Positions 25,138 through 37,374 are shown, numbered from the stretch's first letter. The stretch: 64,000 bases of DNA from Alisma plantago-aquatica (GCA_963693085.1 OY856409.1:659662591-659726590), one strand, 5' to 3'. Notes: generated from the letters alone by a model not told the origin. Program-made: numbers and translations.

Positions 25138-28100
25138 TGTAATGACCCACACTTTTGAGTGTCTAAAAGACCTTAATGTCGTGAATCGTCACTCATAAAT
25201 TCCAGGAACAGATTCATGAAATAATACAGAATGGTAAACAATTTCCATTAATGATCAAATATTTACATGTTTTCATAAAAACCTCCTCTAAGGAGTTACA
25301 TAACTTTTAAACAGAACTAACTTATACAAGTGTGAAGATATATCATTACAACTAAATCATCAGGAATAACTCTAGTGTCTTAAACATCTTTATATGTAAT
25401 CTCATGTCCACACTATCAAGTATATCTGGTACCTAAAACACTGACAAACAAATACACGATCAGTATATTTCTATACTGGTACGTGGTTTCAAACAATAAT
25501 TACAAGTACACATATAAGCAACATCTTTATCTTGTATATAAGAACATGAACTTGTTTTTATATTCTAACCCATATCTGGTCAACTACCTCAGGTGTAATC
25601 ATTGTCCCTCTGGGGCTTGTGTCCATTACCCTTAAGATCAATCTAACCTAGGGTTCAGAATACTATTATTTACTTTACATGATACTCATAGGAACTTTAT
25701 AGTTTGCAAGAACTAAATAAACAGGCAAGTAGTTTATTTGTCATTCAATCTCATCGAGAAACATCGACAATCTCATAATTCGATACATGTATATTCATAA
25801 GCATAACTACGTACCTTATGCCATCACAGAAACCATGCAAAACATCATATACTTTAAGAATGTTTCCAAACATCCAAGCAACAAAGCATGTAATCAACAA
25901 GTATCTGAAATAAGGCATACTACATATGTGTCACCATGTATTCATATTATATTATTCAGATCTAGATGCGCTCCTATACTAGGGTTTAGGACTATCTCAT
26001 GTTTGGACTATAAGTTAGGGTTACAAACCTTAATCCAACCATATTATGGTTTTTAAGATTACCAATTCCATTATGCATATTAGGTGAAACCCTAATCATC
26101 ATCTTCAACATATAAGACTACTCATGATACATAAATCACATTACTAGAATTAGGATCATATCACGATGTCTACATTGGTTTCAAACCCTAAATCAACATT
26201 GTACGAGATTATTAACCTAGAAACATGATTATTCTTCATTATCAAAGATTTCTTCATTATGCAGGTCTAGATCAGGTATTAGCTCATCATAACCTAATCT
26301 ACTCAATTAAACATCATATTAGAGGAATCTAGATCTTCCTTTCTATTTCTCATACTACAACACATATTACATATGCTTTTGGAACAAGAATCATAATTAG
26401 AACATTATTATATTTTCTTTGGATTCCTCTCCTTTTCTTGGTCAATTTGATATATAATATTGCTATATTCTAAGCTACCAGTAATTAACTAGAATTATTA
26501 TAAGATAAGTATAAATTGACCAATGGTAGGTGGCCATGTAGACAACTTATTCATTATCATACCTTTCTGCGTTGAGCCTAAGTTATGTAAAAAAGACTAT
26601 TTCGCCCTCGGGCCGCAATTCATTTCTCCACAGACTGGAGGGTCGTTTTGGTCAGGTCGACTCTTCCCATCTCCCTCCTCACGCTAAGTCGTCGCTATGT
26701 GCATGTACATCGGCATCGCGGCTGGAGAGGGAGTCATCACTCGTCTATCTCCCTTTGATGGTTGCACGCCACCACACCCTCAACATGATCTACTACGGCC
26801 ACCCTTGTCCTCCTTCTAGCGAAAACAACAATGAAAACAACCTGGTTCTCATTCATGTGCCATTGGCACCATGGTTGTGGCTTCACGCCCGGCCTCTGCT
26901 CCACGCAAAGGCAGTGCTCGGCCCTGCGTGCCTCTATCTGCCCCTGCATAACACCACCACGACCATCCCGACCGCCCTCAGGCCCCCACCTCCTTGTTTT
27001 GGCTCCATCTACCTCCTCCCCCTCCACAGTAGCACCCTCCTCGGAAGCCAACTGGCAAGCCAATTCTCTTCTACTTTCTTCTGTCTTTCTCACACGATGC
27101 TACTACCGCCAGATGACCAGCCATGTTGTAGCATCGGTTGTCGGTGTCGAACCCAGGGACATAGAGGCTTCTGGTGGCTGACCTTTACCCCACGCGGTTT
27201 TGCTCCCACGAGTTGTTGGTCTCGTGTCTACATCGAAGCTTGAACCAGAAGTCTGTCGGGGAGTGGTTGATGGCATCGGCCGCCATAGTCACTCCCTTCA
27301 CCCCCGCCAGCCCATACTCCTCTACTCAATCTTATTCTCTCAGAAGATGGGGATCCCATCTCCTATGCATGAGAACAATCTGACCACATGACTCCAAACT
27401 TGAAGGATGAGGTATGTGAGAGGGGAGGAGGTCATCTATAGACCTAAAGGAGGGTTGCCCCCATCCGTGCTTCTCCCGATCGGTGGATAGGGAGGGAAAG
27501 GCACGACCATCTACGACCATCTTTATATACACTTCCATCATTAAGAAACCTCCAAGGGTTATGATATAGAGAGAGGGGCAGGTAGATTCCAGTCCCCTCT
27601 TAGATGGAAAAGGCAATAGGAGTCCTATGATGTTATGGAAGGGTGTTTCCCTTTCATCCCTTCTATTCATGAGCCACTATCATTATATTTATTTTCTTTA
27701 GATAGCACCCATATTTTGAGGATAATGCTAATGATCTATAGGATCTCCCATTATCTTTTATTTTGATTATCAACCCACCAAAGTTATCTTGGATATTTAT
27801 CATAATTATGAATATCCTCAATATACAAAACACAACTTAGGGACCCATGTGTAATCTTTGATTATCTAACTGGGCTCAAAAGTGACCCTAAGGCCCATGA
27901 ACCACATATTGGGCCTTCCAAAAGCTCCATGAGCTTAATTATAGTCCTAATTACCAAATTAAGACTTTGATAATCATTGATTCTTATATTAGCCTCATAT
28001 AAATGCATATGCTCAAAAGCACATTATTAACTTAAATTGAACATTTATTATGATATATGGTTTGGATTCAACAACCAAGACCCCTCAAAACTATTCATTG

Positions 28101-28157
28101 TTATAGGTTCCCTAATTTCATTAAGGCTTGAAATCCACGAATTTCAAGGATGTAACA
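25138..28157 (-). repeat. E5 LTR, left copy (3' LTR in element orientation)
   Basis: This 3.02 kb LTR is AT-rich except for a marked GC-rich block at about 26570-27400, which also holds overlapping open frames on both strands. The right terminus ATGTAACA at 28157 is followed directly by the polypurine tract complement. Confidence 0.8.
26572..27243 (+). other. 223-codon open frame in E5 LTR GC-rich block
   Basis: An open frame of 223 codons, antisense to E5, occupies the GC-rich block. The predicted product is rich in Leu, Ser, Pro and His (for example HNTTTTIPTALRPPPPC) and has no domain I recognise. The matching place in the right LTR (30334-30990) keeps a collinear open frame of 218 codons despite many substitutions. 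Overlapping long frames in two other phases also remain open, which is what GC-rich sequence poor in TAA/TAG would do. I do not call it a gene, but the shared openness deserves a test. Confidence 0.35.
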
Positions 28158-29914
28158 TTCACCCCTCCTTAAAAGGAATTTTGTCCTCAAAATTTAGGCC
28201 TACTAAGCCTAGGTGAATGATAACTCATCTTATTCTCAAAACTTATGGTTAGAACCCTATTTAGATGGCTTAACCACTTTTCATTAGCATGCCAATTTTC
28301 ATTTTATTACTAAGATTGGCACCTGAATTGAAATTCAAGTATTTCCACATCTCTAGTATATGCATATTATCATCACTTGATGATTTCATTATTACTTAGT
28401 GATTTCTCTTTTCACCTAGGTTTCCAACCTATTATTCATTATTTTCTCACAAGGGTGAGGTGACACCTCTAACCCTAGGTCAAGTCATTACACATCCAAT
28501 GTAGGATATTCATCCTCATTATCTCAATTTTAAGCATAAAGTGTGTCTATCCAATCTCCCTCTCTCATAATGAGATGAAATAAGCATTTGGTTGCAGCCC
28601 AAACACAAAGTTCATTTCATTCCAAGAGAGGAGATAGTACATCCACACATTACCTTTCAATTTCACATATTAAGTTGAATCATACTCGATATGACTCTAA
28701 ACTTATTTTTTCTTGATTTCGTAGCATTCTTATATACCATGAAGTTAAGTGTCCATTTTCTTACTCTTAAGTCAGGGCACAACCTATTTCAAGTTTATAT
28801 GACTCCTCATATCTTTTATATTTACATCCCATGTATCATTATGAGCCTTAGCCAAATCCTTTAGGTCTCTAGCGGTATAGGTACTCTTGGAGTGATCTCA
28901 TCCTTATGCACCAAGGGAGTGTCTTTACATTCACCCTACTGAGCAACATGAACATCAGGGAGGTGGCCAACCTCCCGAGACACAGGCCTAGGGCAAACCA
29001 AATGTTACCTCCCAACCACTTGGTCACGTGCATTCAGGGCTTATCATCTCACAACCCATCGGTCCTATGTACCTCTAATACACCCTACTTTACCCTAAGA
29101 TTGCATTAGGAATCTACCCTCCCTAAGGGTTTCTTTTAAGATGTCACAACTTTTAAGCACATTATTCTCTTATTTAATTCTTTAACCCAGATTTCCTTCA
29201 CCTCTCACTTTTGAGTAGACATGATGCAGTGTTGTCCCAACATTGGGCTCGGGCCACCTTCCCTCTAGGGTTTGGTGCCATGTCAATCTTCCCTCATGGG
29301 CTTGACCTCTATGATCTTCCCCTCCAGGGACTTGATCCTAAACAACTGCATTGTGGACTTAGGTCACCTTCCCTCCTGGACTTGGTGCCTACCTGGTCTT
29401 CCCTCCTAGGCTTGACCATTTCATGACCTTCCCTCCTGGGCTTGGTCGTCCACTTAGGCCACCTTCCCTCCTGGTCTTGGTGCCTCATTGGTCTTCCCAA
29501 TCCTAGGCTTGACCAGTTGTTACGCAGAGATGGCATCCTTGGGTTCAAAGAATATAAGTGCTTTCATTTTTTTATCTTTAACTCTTAACCCCTCTAGGTG
29601 AGGATTAAGGTTATATCAATACTTAAATACATGTATTCACTTACCTTTTAAGGGAAAGTCCTAGCCTAGGGTGCCTTCTTGGCTCATAGGAGGGGGTTAG
29701 GCTCTGTAGCCACAACCTGGTCCCAAGATCTAGGTTTTGCCTCCCTCATTGTTCATCTTCCCATTCTTTGGGTTGACCCACCCTAGGTTGGCACACTAAC
29801 CCTAAAGGTTTCATAGATACCTCTTTGTTTTCATTAAGCATAACTTTCATCATTATAACATATCAACCCATGTTTGTTCAAGTTCCAGAATACCCCCTCA
29901 TGATCCCTATCCAT
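28158..29914 (-). other. E5 internal region with polypurine tract
   Basis: It begins (plus strand) with TTCACCCCTCCTTAAAAGG, complement of a polypurine tract, and the last pol-like codons up to about 28200. The remaining about 1.7 kb has no recognisable protein domain. A minisatellite occupies about 29230-29520. Toward 29914 the sequence passes without a PBS into mid-LTR sequence, marking a deletion junction. Confidence 0.65.
29230..29520. repeat. Minisatellite in E5 internal region
   Basis: About eight tandem, imperfect copies of a C/T-rich motif of the form CTTCCCTC(C/A)TGGGCTTG, spaced about 30-40 bp, alternate with GGTGCC and GACC blocks to make a composite unit of about 65-70 bp. The plus strand carries the pyrimidines. 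It has no parallel elsewhere in the window. Confidence 0.8.
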
Positions 29915-31905
29915 TCTACATTGGTTTCAAACCTTAAATCAACATTGTACGAGTTTATTAACCTAGAAACATCATTATTCTTCATTATCAAAGATTTCTT
30001 CATTATGCAGGTCTAGATCAGGTATTAGCTCGTCATAACCTAATCTACTCAATTAAACATCATATTAGAGGAATCTAGATCTTCCTTTCTATTTCTCATA
30101 CTAAAACACATATTACATATGCTTTTGGAACAGGAATCATAATTAGCATCTGATTATATTTTCTTTGGATTCCTTTCATTCTCTTAGTCAATTTTATATA
30201 TAATATCGCTATATTATGAGCTACCAGTAATTAACTAGAATTATTGCAAGATAAGTATAAGCTAACCAATGGCAGGTAACCATGTAGACAACTTATTCAT
30301 TATTCATACCTTTCTACACTGAGCCTAAGTTATGTGGAAAGGACTATTTTTCCATCGGGCCACAATTGGTTTCTTCACAAACTAGAGGGTCGTTTTGGTC
30401 AGGTCGACTCTACCCATCTCCCTCCTCGTGCTAAGTCACCTCTACGTGCGTGTATGCTGACATCGCGGCTGGAGAGGGAGTCGTCACTTGTCATTCTCCC
30501 TTCGATGCTTGCACGCCACCACACTCTCAACATGATCTACTGCGGCCAACCTTGTCCTCCTTCTAGCGAAAACAACAATAAAAACAACCTGGTTCTCATT
30601 CGTGTGTCACTGGCACCATGGTTGTGGCTTCGCGCCCGACCTCTACTCCACGCGAAGGCAGTGCTCGGCCTTGTGTGCCTCTGTGTGCCCCTACAGAAGA
30701 CCACCACGACCATATCGGCCGCCCTTAGGCCCCCGCCTTCTTGTACCGACTCCAGCTACCTCCTCCCCCTCTGTAGCAGCACTCTCCTCGACGGCCAATT
30801 GGCAAGCCAATTCTCTTCTGCTTTCTTCTATCTTTCTCGCATGACGCTACTATTGCCCAATGACCAGTTGTGCTACAGCGTCGGCTGCCAGCATCGAACC
30901 CAGGGCCATAGAGGCTTCTGGTGGTTGACCTTGGCCCCACGTGGTTCTACTCCCACGATTCACAGGTCTCACGTCTACACCGGTACTTGACCCAAAAGTT
31001 TGTCGGGGAGTGGTTGATGGTGTCGGCCGCCAAAGTTACACCCTTCACCCCCACCATCCCATACTCCTCTACTCAATATTATTCTCTCTGTAGATGGGGA
31101 TCCCATCTCCTTCACACGAGGACAACCTGACCACATGACTCCAAACTTGAAGGATGAGGTACGTGAGAGGGGAGGATGTCATCTACAGACCTAAAGGAGG
31201 GTTTCCCCCATCCGTGCATCTCTCAATCGGTGGATAGGGAGGGCAAGGCACGACCATCTACAACCGTCTTTATATACATCGCCATCATTAAGAAACCTCC
31301 AAGGGATACGATAGAGAGAGAGGAGTAGGGAGAGTCCACTCCCCTCTTGGATGGAAAAGGCAATAGGAGTCCTATGCAGATATGGAAGGGTGTTTCCTTT
31401 TCATCCCTTCTATTCATGAGCCACTATACTTTTTATTTATTTTCTTTAGATAGCACCCATATTATGAGGATAATGCTAATGATCCATAGGATCTCCCATT
31501 ATCTTTTATTTCGATTATCTATCCACCAAAGTTATCTTGGATATTTATCATAATTATGAATCTCCTCAATATCCAAAATACAACTTAGGGACCCATTTGT
31601 AATCTATGATTATCCAACTGGGCTCAAAAGTGACCCTAAGGCCCATGAACCACATCTTGGGCCTTCCAAAAGCTCCATGAGCTTAATTACAGTCCTAATT
31701 ACCAAATTAAGACTTTGATAATCATTTCTTCTTATATTAGCCTCATATAAATGCATATGCTCAAAAGCACATTATTAACTTAAATTGATCGTTTATTATG
31801 ATATATGGTATGGATTCAACAACTAAGACCCCTCAAAACTATTCATTGTTATAGGTTCCCTAATTTCATTAAGGCTTGAAATCCACGAATTTCAAGGATG
31901 CAACA
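29915..31905 (-). repeat. E5 LTR, right copy, truncated (5' LTR in element orientation)
   Basis: It matches 26169-28157 from CTACATTGGTTTCAAA through to the terminus GATGCAACA at 31905. The GC-rich block (30330-31100) is conserved, with transitions common. What corresponds to 25138-26168 is absent. LINE sequence begins immediately after 31905. Confidence 0.8.
30334..30990 (+). other. 218-codon open frame in E5 right LTR
   Basis: This is collinear with the frame at 26572-27243 and open for 218 codons (product with LQKTTTTISAALRPPPSC where the other has LHNTTTTIPTALRPPPPC). The start codon differs, the first residues being changed. No known domain. See the left-LTR entry for why it is not called a gene. 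Confidence 0.35.
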
Positions 31906-31909
31906 TTTT

Positions 31910-32660
31910 TGGTGTTTGTCTAATCCCTACATGGTTCTTATTATTGATAGGGCCTTGGTTGATACCATGGATAGAGAGTTGATCATCCATAGTACCAAAA
32001 GACCAGTGGAGGTGGACACTAATCCAAAATCCATCTTCTTTAAGAATGATGATCATAGATCTTAGATGGAGTTCCCTGGTCTGAACATTAATGAGATGAA
32101 CAACTTCCAAAAGTATTCCATCGTAGTTCAGGCATTGGAAAGAGGTTCTTTTTTCAAGTACCTCTGTGCCTGGATGCAGAGATCATGGAAATTGATGGGA
32201 GAACTCCAATTGTCGTCTCTATGTGAAGGATATTTCTTATCTAGGTTCACAAATGAGACTAATATGAAGCATTATCTAGAGAGAGGTATGTGGTTTTTTG
32301 GCATCCAGTTGGTTCTTACATGAAGATGGATGCTTGAAGTAGATGTATATAATGCCACCCTAAACACAACCCCTTTCTGTGTGGGTAAGCATTGGACACA
32401 CAGATCCCTATCATTTATTGAATATGCCTTTGGTATGCCAAAATCCATAGAAAATAAGATGGATGGAGTGGATGCGTGTGGATATTTTTGAATAAAATCC
32501 CCTACCTCTTTTTGTCAAGGTAGAACTAGCAAGTGGTGAAGAGCTTGAGATTCCAAAAGTGTAGGAAGCACTATCAAATTTCTACGAGCAGATTTTGTCT
32601 TTGGGCACAAGGATGGGAGATACCCTAGGAGGTAACCACCTCCTATAGGAACCACTGACT
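31910..32660 (+). pseudogene. LINE ORF1 remnant (DUF4283-like, zinc knuckle)
   Basis: The open piece at 32066-32323 gives QALERGSFFKYLCAWMQRSW...GELQLSSLCEGYFLSRFTNETNMKHYLERGMWFF. This matches the DUF4283 pattern (L.W...WK..G...V..L..G.FLF.F.....+..L..G.W). Further on (about 32370-32470) HRSLSFIEYAFGMPKS resembles the L...W....I....G.P segment, and near 32585-32630 LRADFVFGHKDGRYPRR resembles a decayed zinc-knuckle stretch. ORF1 proteins of this class bind nucleic acid. Frame shifts separate the blocks. Confidence 0.75.
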
Positions 32661-33109
32661 TAGAGAAGGTGTGAGATCTACAAGAAGAAGACGGGTGAAG
32701 TCCAAATCAGTAGAGAATTTGGGGGTTACCTCTGATTCCCTAGATGAGGCGATGATTGTTACTCAGGGTGACATGACATAACATGCCTAGATAGGTGATA
32801 AGATTACTCCTAGTCCTATCGATGTCGTGCATGATGTTTTCCTAGAAGTGAATCCCGATCAATCATGGTATGTGGCTATTGGTAAGGCGGTTGTAGTAGA
32901 TGTTCGACCTCCAAATGTTGTGGTGGTGGACACGTCCTACTCTACATGGCCTAATGCGAACTAGGTGGAAACAACCAATCTAAATAAATCATTCAACTTG
33001 TAAGAGAGATTGAAGAATGAAACTATAGACAACCCAAGGATCAAGAGAAGCTACACATCAAGAAGGGGAATCGGAGGAGGTATTCCCCATGGTGGAGTGG
33101 TTGCCAAAA

Positions 33110-33880
33110 TAGATAATCATGTGCATCTTGACATGGAATGTGTGAAGTTCATCTTGGACTTGAAAGCAAGCCATTCTGAGCAAGGTTATAAAGGATACCA
33201 AGGGATATATTTTAACCTACTTGGAGACACACATCCAAATAGATGCAACTAATAGGATTAAGTACATGTTCTATAATAATTGGGAATCATATTTCAACCT
33301 CATTCCGGTGGAGGGAGGGACAATTGTGATTGGATGGAATCCCAAAATCTTATATGTTAGGTGATATACTCTATGGATTGAATGTTCATAGTGAGTTGTA
33401 TCAACCAAGGAGGCTTTGATATAATTCTATCTGCGTTCTATGGGGACAACTCCAAAGTATGCAGAAGAAGGTGGTGGGAGGTTCTAGACAACTCCAACCA
33501 AGTAGAGCTACCTCAACTGGTGATAGGTGATTTCAACCACCTAAGGAATGTGAGCAAGAAGAATGGTGGTAAACCTATCACAGACTCAGTGATGAGTAGG
33601 TTCAGTGAAGACATTGAAACAACCAATATCTTGGAACTTAATATGACAGAAGGTGAAATTACTTGGAATAATTGGAAAGATAGATGGATTGCAAGCAATC
33701 CTAATTGTGGTCTGGTGAATGAGGTGTGGAAGAAACATATTGATTTTAGAAGAGACCCTAATAGCAACCAATTATGGTTGAAGGTTGATCTGATTAGTAC
33801 TATCAACATAGGTAGGCCTTTTTTATTTCTCAACCACTGGCTTCAATGGCTTAGTTGTGAGGCTACTTGAAGGAATCTTA
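33110..33880 (+). pseudogene. LINE ORF2 endonuclease remnant
   Basis: In broken frames, TYLETHIQ near 33210 matches LLETK and GGTIVIGWNPK near 33320 matches GR.WV.WD. The 162-codon open piece at 33382-33870 gives SAFYGDNSKVCRRRWWEVL, then QLVIGDFNHLRNVSKKNGG, then GEITWNNWKD. These are the apurinic-type endonuclease blocks VYG....R..LW, P..I.GDFN.....EK.GG and FTW.N. The catalytic GDFN is intact; surrounding frames are not. This enzyme nicks target DNA to start LINE insertion. Confidence 0.85.
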
Positions 33881-34199
33881 GAATGTTGACGTTCATAGTA
33901 ATGTGCTATGTGTGGTGGCCAACAAGATGAAGCCTACCAAGTTGACGTTGAAGACATTGTTCAGTATCACGTTCATCTCAAGAACCTTCTAAAGGATGTG
34001 AGAGAGTCATGAAACAAGACTACTATCGAGTTGAGACACAATCCTCTGATGCAGGAGGTCATGAGCAAGGAAAATGAGGCAGCTAAGAAGATGATGATGC
34101 TCGAGAAAGTTGAGGAAACCTTGTATTGGCAAGGGATCCATTCGAGGTGGAATAGGGATGACGATCATGATAAAAAGGACCTATCATGCTGTCATTAGA

Positions 34200-35270
34200 A
34201 ATAATGACCTGAGGGATGCTATTCATTCTTACTTGATTCATATGGCACCATCACTATAGGTGGCAATGAGTTTGGAAAAGAAGCCTAACTATTCTACAAC
34301 ACGCTATAATCACAAAAAAGTAGCCAATACTAACCTTTCTCTACCTGATAGGAGGGTTTCCATTGTGATGAATGGCATACATTGTGGTGTTGCATTGGAT
34401 GAGGAAATCAAGGAGGATACCTTGAGCATTGATGCATCTAAATCACCTTGTCTTGATGGTCAGAATGGAAAGTTCTTGCATGATATGTGGCATATTGTTA
34501 AAGTGATATTTGCATGGTAGTCTAGTGGTTCTTGGAGGGTGGGAGAATGGTATGTATCATAAACTACAGTTTCCTAAAGTTTATTCCAAAGAAAAGCATA
34601 GTAGGAATAGCATGTTGCTCAATTATGTATAAAATCACTGCTAAGCTTTTTATTAATAGGATAAGAGGTGTTCTCCTAGGCATTGTCTCTAGATAGTAGT
34701 CCACATTCATAAAAGGTCGGAGCATCATAGATGTTGTTCTTCTTGCTTCTAAATTCCTGATGCATTTCGAAGTGAAAAACAAGGCTATAAAGTTTTGTGT
34801 TAAGTTTGACCTCACTAAATCTTATGACAAGGTTATGTTGAGCTCCTTATGGGCCATCATGGAGGCTATGGGCTTCTCCTCTATCTAGAATGATCTTATG
34901 AAGCACTGTGTGGAAACTATGTTGTTCTTTGTTCTGGTGAAGGGGTTGCCATATGGGTTATTCAAATCTTCCAATGAACTAAGGCATGGTGATCCCCTCT
35001 CAACCTTTCTCTTTATTATTGTCATGGAAAGACTCTCCAATCTAGTGAAGGAGGAGGAAAGTTTGAGTAGGATTCTTCCTTTCAAAGTGGGAAGATCTAG
35101 AGTACTGGATCACTTGATCTTTCTCAATGATGTATTTTTCTTTCTTTCTGGAGAGGAAAAGGTATCTAGGGTGTTCAGGAAGATGATGTTGAACTTTGGG
35201 CATCTCACGAGTGTCTTCATGATTGACCTCAAATCTCCAGTACTTTTCTCTTGATAATGTGATTCTGGGA
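34200..35270 (+). pseudogene. LINE ORF2 reverse transcriptase remnant
   Basis: Blocks in order: KSPCLDGQNGKFLHDMWH (34440-34490), matching SPGPDGF...FF...W; then about 34610-34890 VLLASKFLMHFEVKNKAIK, FCVKFDLTKSYDKV, SLWAIMEAMGF, matching the I.LA.E.+H.+..K......K+DL.KAYD.V.W.FL...+..MGF region; then 34960-35080 LRHGDPLSTFLFIIVMERLS, matching RQGDPLSP.LF.+VME.LS. The catalytic FADD box is changed to FLND in DHLIFLNDVFFF near 35110-35150. It carries stops and frame changes, and the D residues of the catalytic pair are partly lost. Confidence 0.9.
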
Positions 35271-35660
35271 AGGGAAGTCTAAGAAACATCATTAGGTTGC
35301 AGGAAGGATGCTTCCCCACATGTTACCTAGGCATCTCAATCTTTGGTAGAAGAGGAAAGGGATAAAATACACATCTTATATTAACAAAATAAGGGACACA
35401 ATGACTAGGTGGATGGGTGCTAACCTATCTATGGTAGGGAGGTCAACCCTGATCAGGGCTGTGTAGGTAAGTAAGGTTTGCTTCTAGTGTGAACAAGCAA
35501 AAATTCCTCCCTTGATTCTCAACAAATTCTGATCAATCATGGGGGGGTTTCTCCAGTTAGAAAAATCCCACTTGTTGCTTGGAACACCCTATCTAAACCT
35601 TCCATGAAGGAGGTATAAACATCCTTGAACCTATGACAACTAACTTACATATAAGAGTAT
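35270..35660 (+). pseudogene. LINE ORF2 C-terminal part
   Basis: Plus-strand text contains CFPTCYLGISIFGRRGKG (about 35308-35360), matching LP..YLG.PL...+, followed by a stretch like W...LSMVGRSTLI+AV (35410-35465). The end near 35600-35640 has AWNTLSKPSMKE, similar to W..+C.PK.EGGL. Frames are broken. Confidence 0.7.
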
Positions 35661-35881
35661 GAGATTATGTGTCCCATCACATTAGGACTTACTCATAAAG
35701 ATCCTTCTGGTGCACATCATATGATTCCAAATTTTTATTTCATTACCTCATGAAAAATATAGGTATGTACTAGGGTGAACAACTCACTTTGAGGGCTTCC
35801 ATGTAGGTTAGGGGTTTTGACATAGAGGAGATAAAGTTAAAATAGTCATAATGGTCGTCTGTCATAGCTCTAATACAATCT
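35661..35881 (-). other. Spacer with copia-type PBS next to LTR B
   Basis: Most of this has no recognisable content. Immediately left of LTR B, the minus strand of 35865-35881 reads GATTGTATTAGAGCTAT, matching a Met-tRNA PBS (TTGGTATCAGAGC type) with changes. This orients LTR B as the 5' LTR of a minus-strand element whose internal region would extend to the left. Confidence 0.5.
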
Positions 35882-37374
35882 CATTAGGAGTGGGATCCAA
35901 GAGGGGATCCACTCCTTAACCCAAGAGGGGATTCACTCCTTACCTAATTTGAGGAATGAACCCATCTAATCTAAACAAATAACAAGTATATAGAATTTAT
36001 TTTTCTCTCTCATAAGATTGATATAGAAGAATACAAGAGGAATAAAATATATTGCTATTTGCAATTTTACGAAATACATTATTATCTCCCACTTGTGGAT
36101 TTACATAAAGGTAACAACTTCAAAAACCAAGCCCAAGGAAGTTTGAGTTTCTTCAAGTCTATCTCACAAAAATAAACTCCACTAAGACAAGTTCACATCA
36201 TCATATCAAGTCCTCTTTGTGTTTCACATAAGGGGTTGGAATCACACCCTACAAAAGAAAACAAAGTGGAAGTTTTCAGCATAACAGTGCCCATATGTGC
36301 ATGTAAATATAGATTGTGTAATATTAGGAAAACATAACAATAAACTATATCAAGGCTTCCCAGATCAAGAGAAAGATAATGAAACATCCAAGTGGGTGGT
36401 CATATTACTAATGAATACTAAAAATGTGTTTCATTTAAAGAGATAATCAATAAAAGAGTTTCTTGCCTTTTAAACAATGTCACATCAATAAAATCACAAA
36501 AAGAAATAGTTGCACAGTCACCAATAAGCAGTCTGGCATATACTAAAAAGTAGTGTAGGAACCCATATATTCCATACCTAATGGTCAGAGGACTTAAACC
36601 TCAATGCCAAATATACTATAACCCTTAGTGCATGATATGAGGACTAAAATATCAGTGCCTAGTAGGAGGACTAAAACATCAATGCCTAAAATAAATACGG
36701 TGTCACTATATCTAGTTATGACTAGTCAATTCACGCATGAAAATATGGCAGACAAGATAAATTGTAGTCATGATCAAATAAGGGATGAGAGCATCCAACT
36801 GATATGAAGTGGATTCAGAGGACCCATACATGATATTCAACCATTGATACACATAAGATTCATCATAAGATCATGAAAATCCACCACCTGAAAGTTAGGG
36901 TTTCATTAGTTCAAAACCTCAAGTTAGGGTTACCACATTGAATAGTATGATCAAGATAATATTTTTAGTACAAAATTCATATCCAACAAATTAAGAAAAT
37001 TCAAAGATATATTCTAGTGAATTAAATCCACATAGACCAATCAAAACATGAAAGAGGAATTTCAATATACTAATGCATTAGAGGTTTAAGAGAGTGAAAC
37101 TAGAGAGTAATTTCTCAATATGACTCATGGGGGATGAACCATACAACAAGAGAGAGAGAGAGAGAGAGAACTAGATTAATTTTTCAATATGATAATGGAC
37201 CATAACATACCTCAGATCTAGTCCACATAGATCCCAGCTAAATCCAATATCCATAAGGGACACAAGAAACCTATTAAACATTTTTGTAGGTTCAAGGTTA
37301 GTATATCATTAGTTATATGAACCCTAAAAAGTGTATTCCAATTATTAATGAATAAGGTTATAAAACCAGTACCA
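35882..37374 (-). repeat. Copia-type LTR copy B
   Basis: This is a full copy of the LTR seen at 22698-24960 but without the LINE insert: about 1.49 kb from CATTAGGAGTGGG to ...GTACCA. Near 35905-35935 it has a small tandem duplication of 'caagaggggat.cactcctta' not in A. A GA run at 37149-37169 matches that in A. If A and B belong to one element, its internal region has been almost wholly replaced by E5 and the LINE; otherwise they are separate insertions. Confidence 0.7.

Larger units (their letters stand above)
25138..31905 (-). mobile_element. E5: LARD-like gypsy element, PBS side deleted
   Basis: The left LTR runs 25138-28157 (TGTAATGACCC to GTAACA). A shorter copy, 29915-31905, matches its last about 2.0 kb (26169-28157) and ends GCAACA. 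Between them is about 1.76 kb. On the minus strand the complement of 28158-28185 is the polypurine tract (AAGGAGGGGTGAA) preceded by a Glu-Asp-rich pol end (NFEDKI type), giving a Del/Tekay signature and minus orientation. The PBS and the first about 1.03 kb (plus-strand left side) of the right LTR are missing, so a deletion joined internal sequence to mid-LTR at about 29914. No gag-pol domain survives. LTR divergence is visibly greater than in E1. Confidence 0.8.
31906..35660 (+). mobile_element. L1-type LINE, nearly full-length but dead
   Basis: Plus-strand remnants appear in the order expected of plant L1 LINEs: an ORF1 with a DUF4283-like domain and a zinc-knuckle remnant, an endonuclease, a reverse transcriptase, and the C-terminal segment. 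There are many stops and frameshifts. The left end abuts the E5 LTR at 31905, so E5 may have landed in it or cut it. The right end is about 35660, with no clear poly(A). A related, shorter fragment lies in LTR A. Confidence 0.85.

Noticed and set aside
26737..27093. 118-codon minus-strand frame in E5 GC block
   Set aside because: It overlaps the plus-strand open frame in a GC-rich region where several phases are open; product is low complexity.
33513..33833. 106-codon minus-strand frame
   Set aside because: Exact shadow of the LINE endonuclease, which has clear family motifs on the plus strand.
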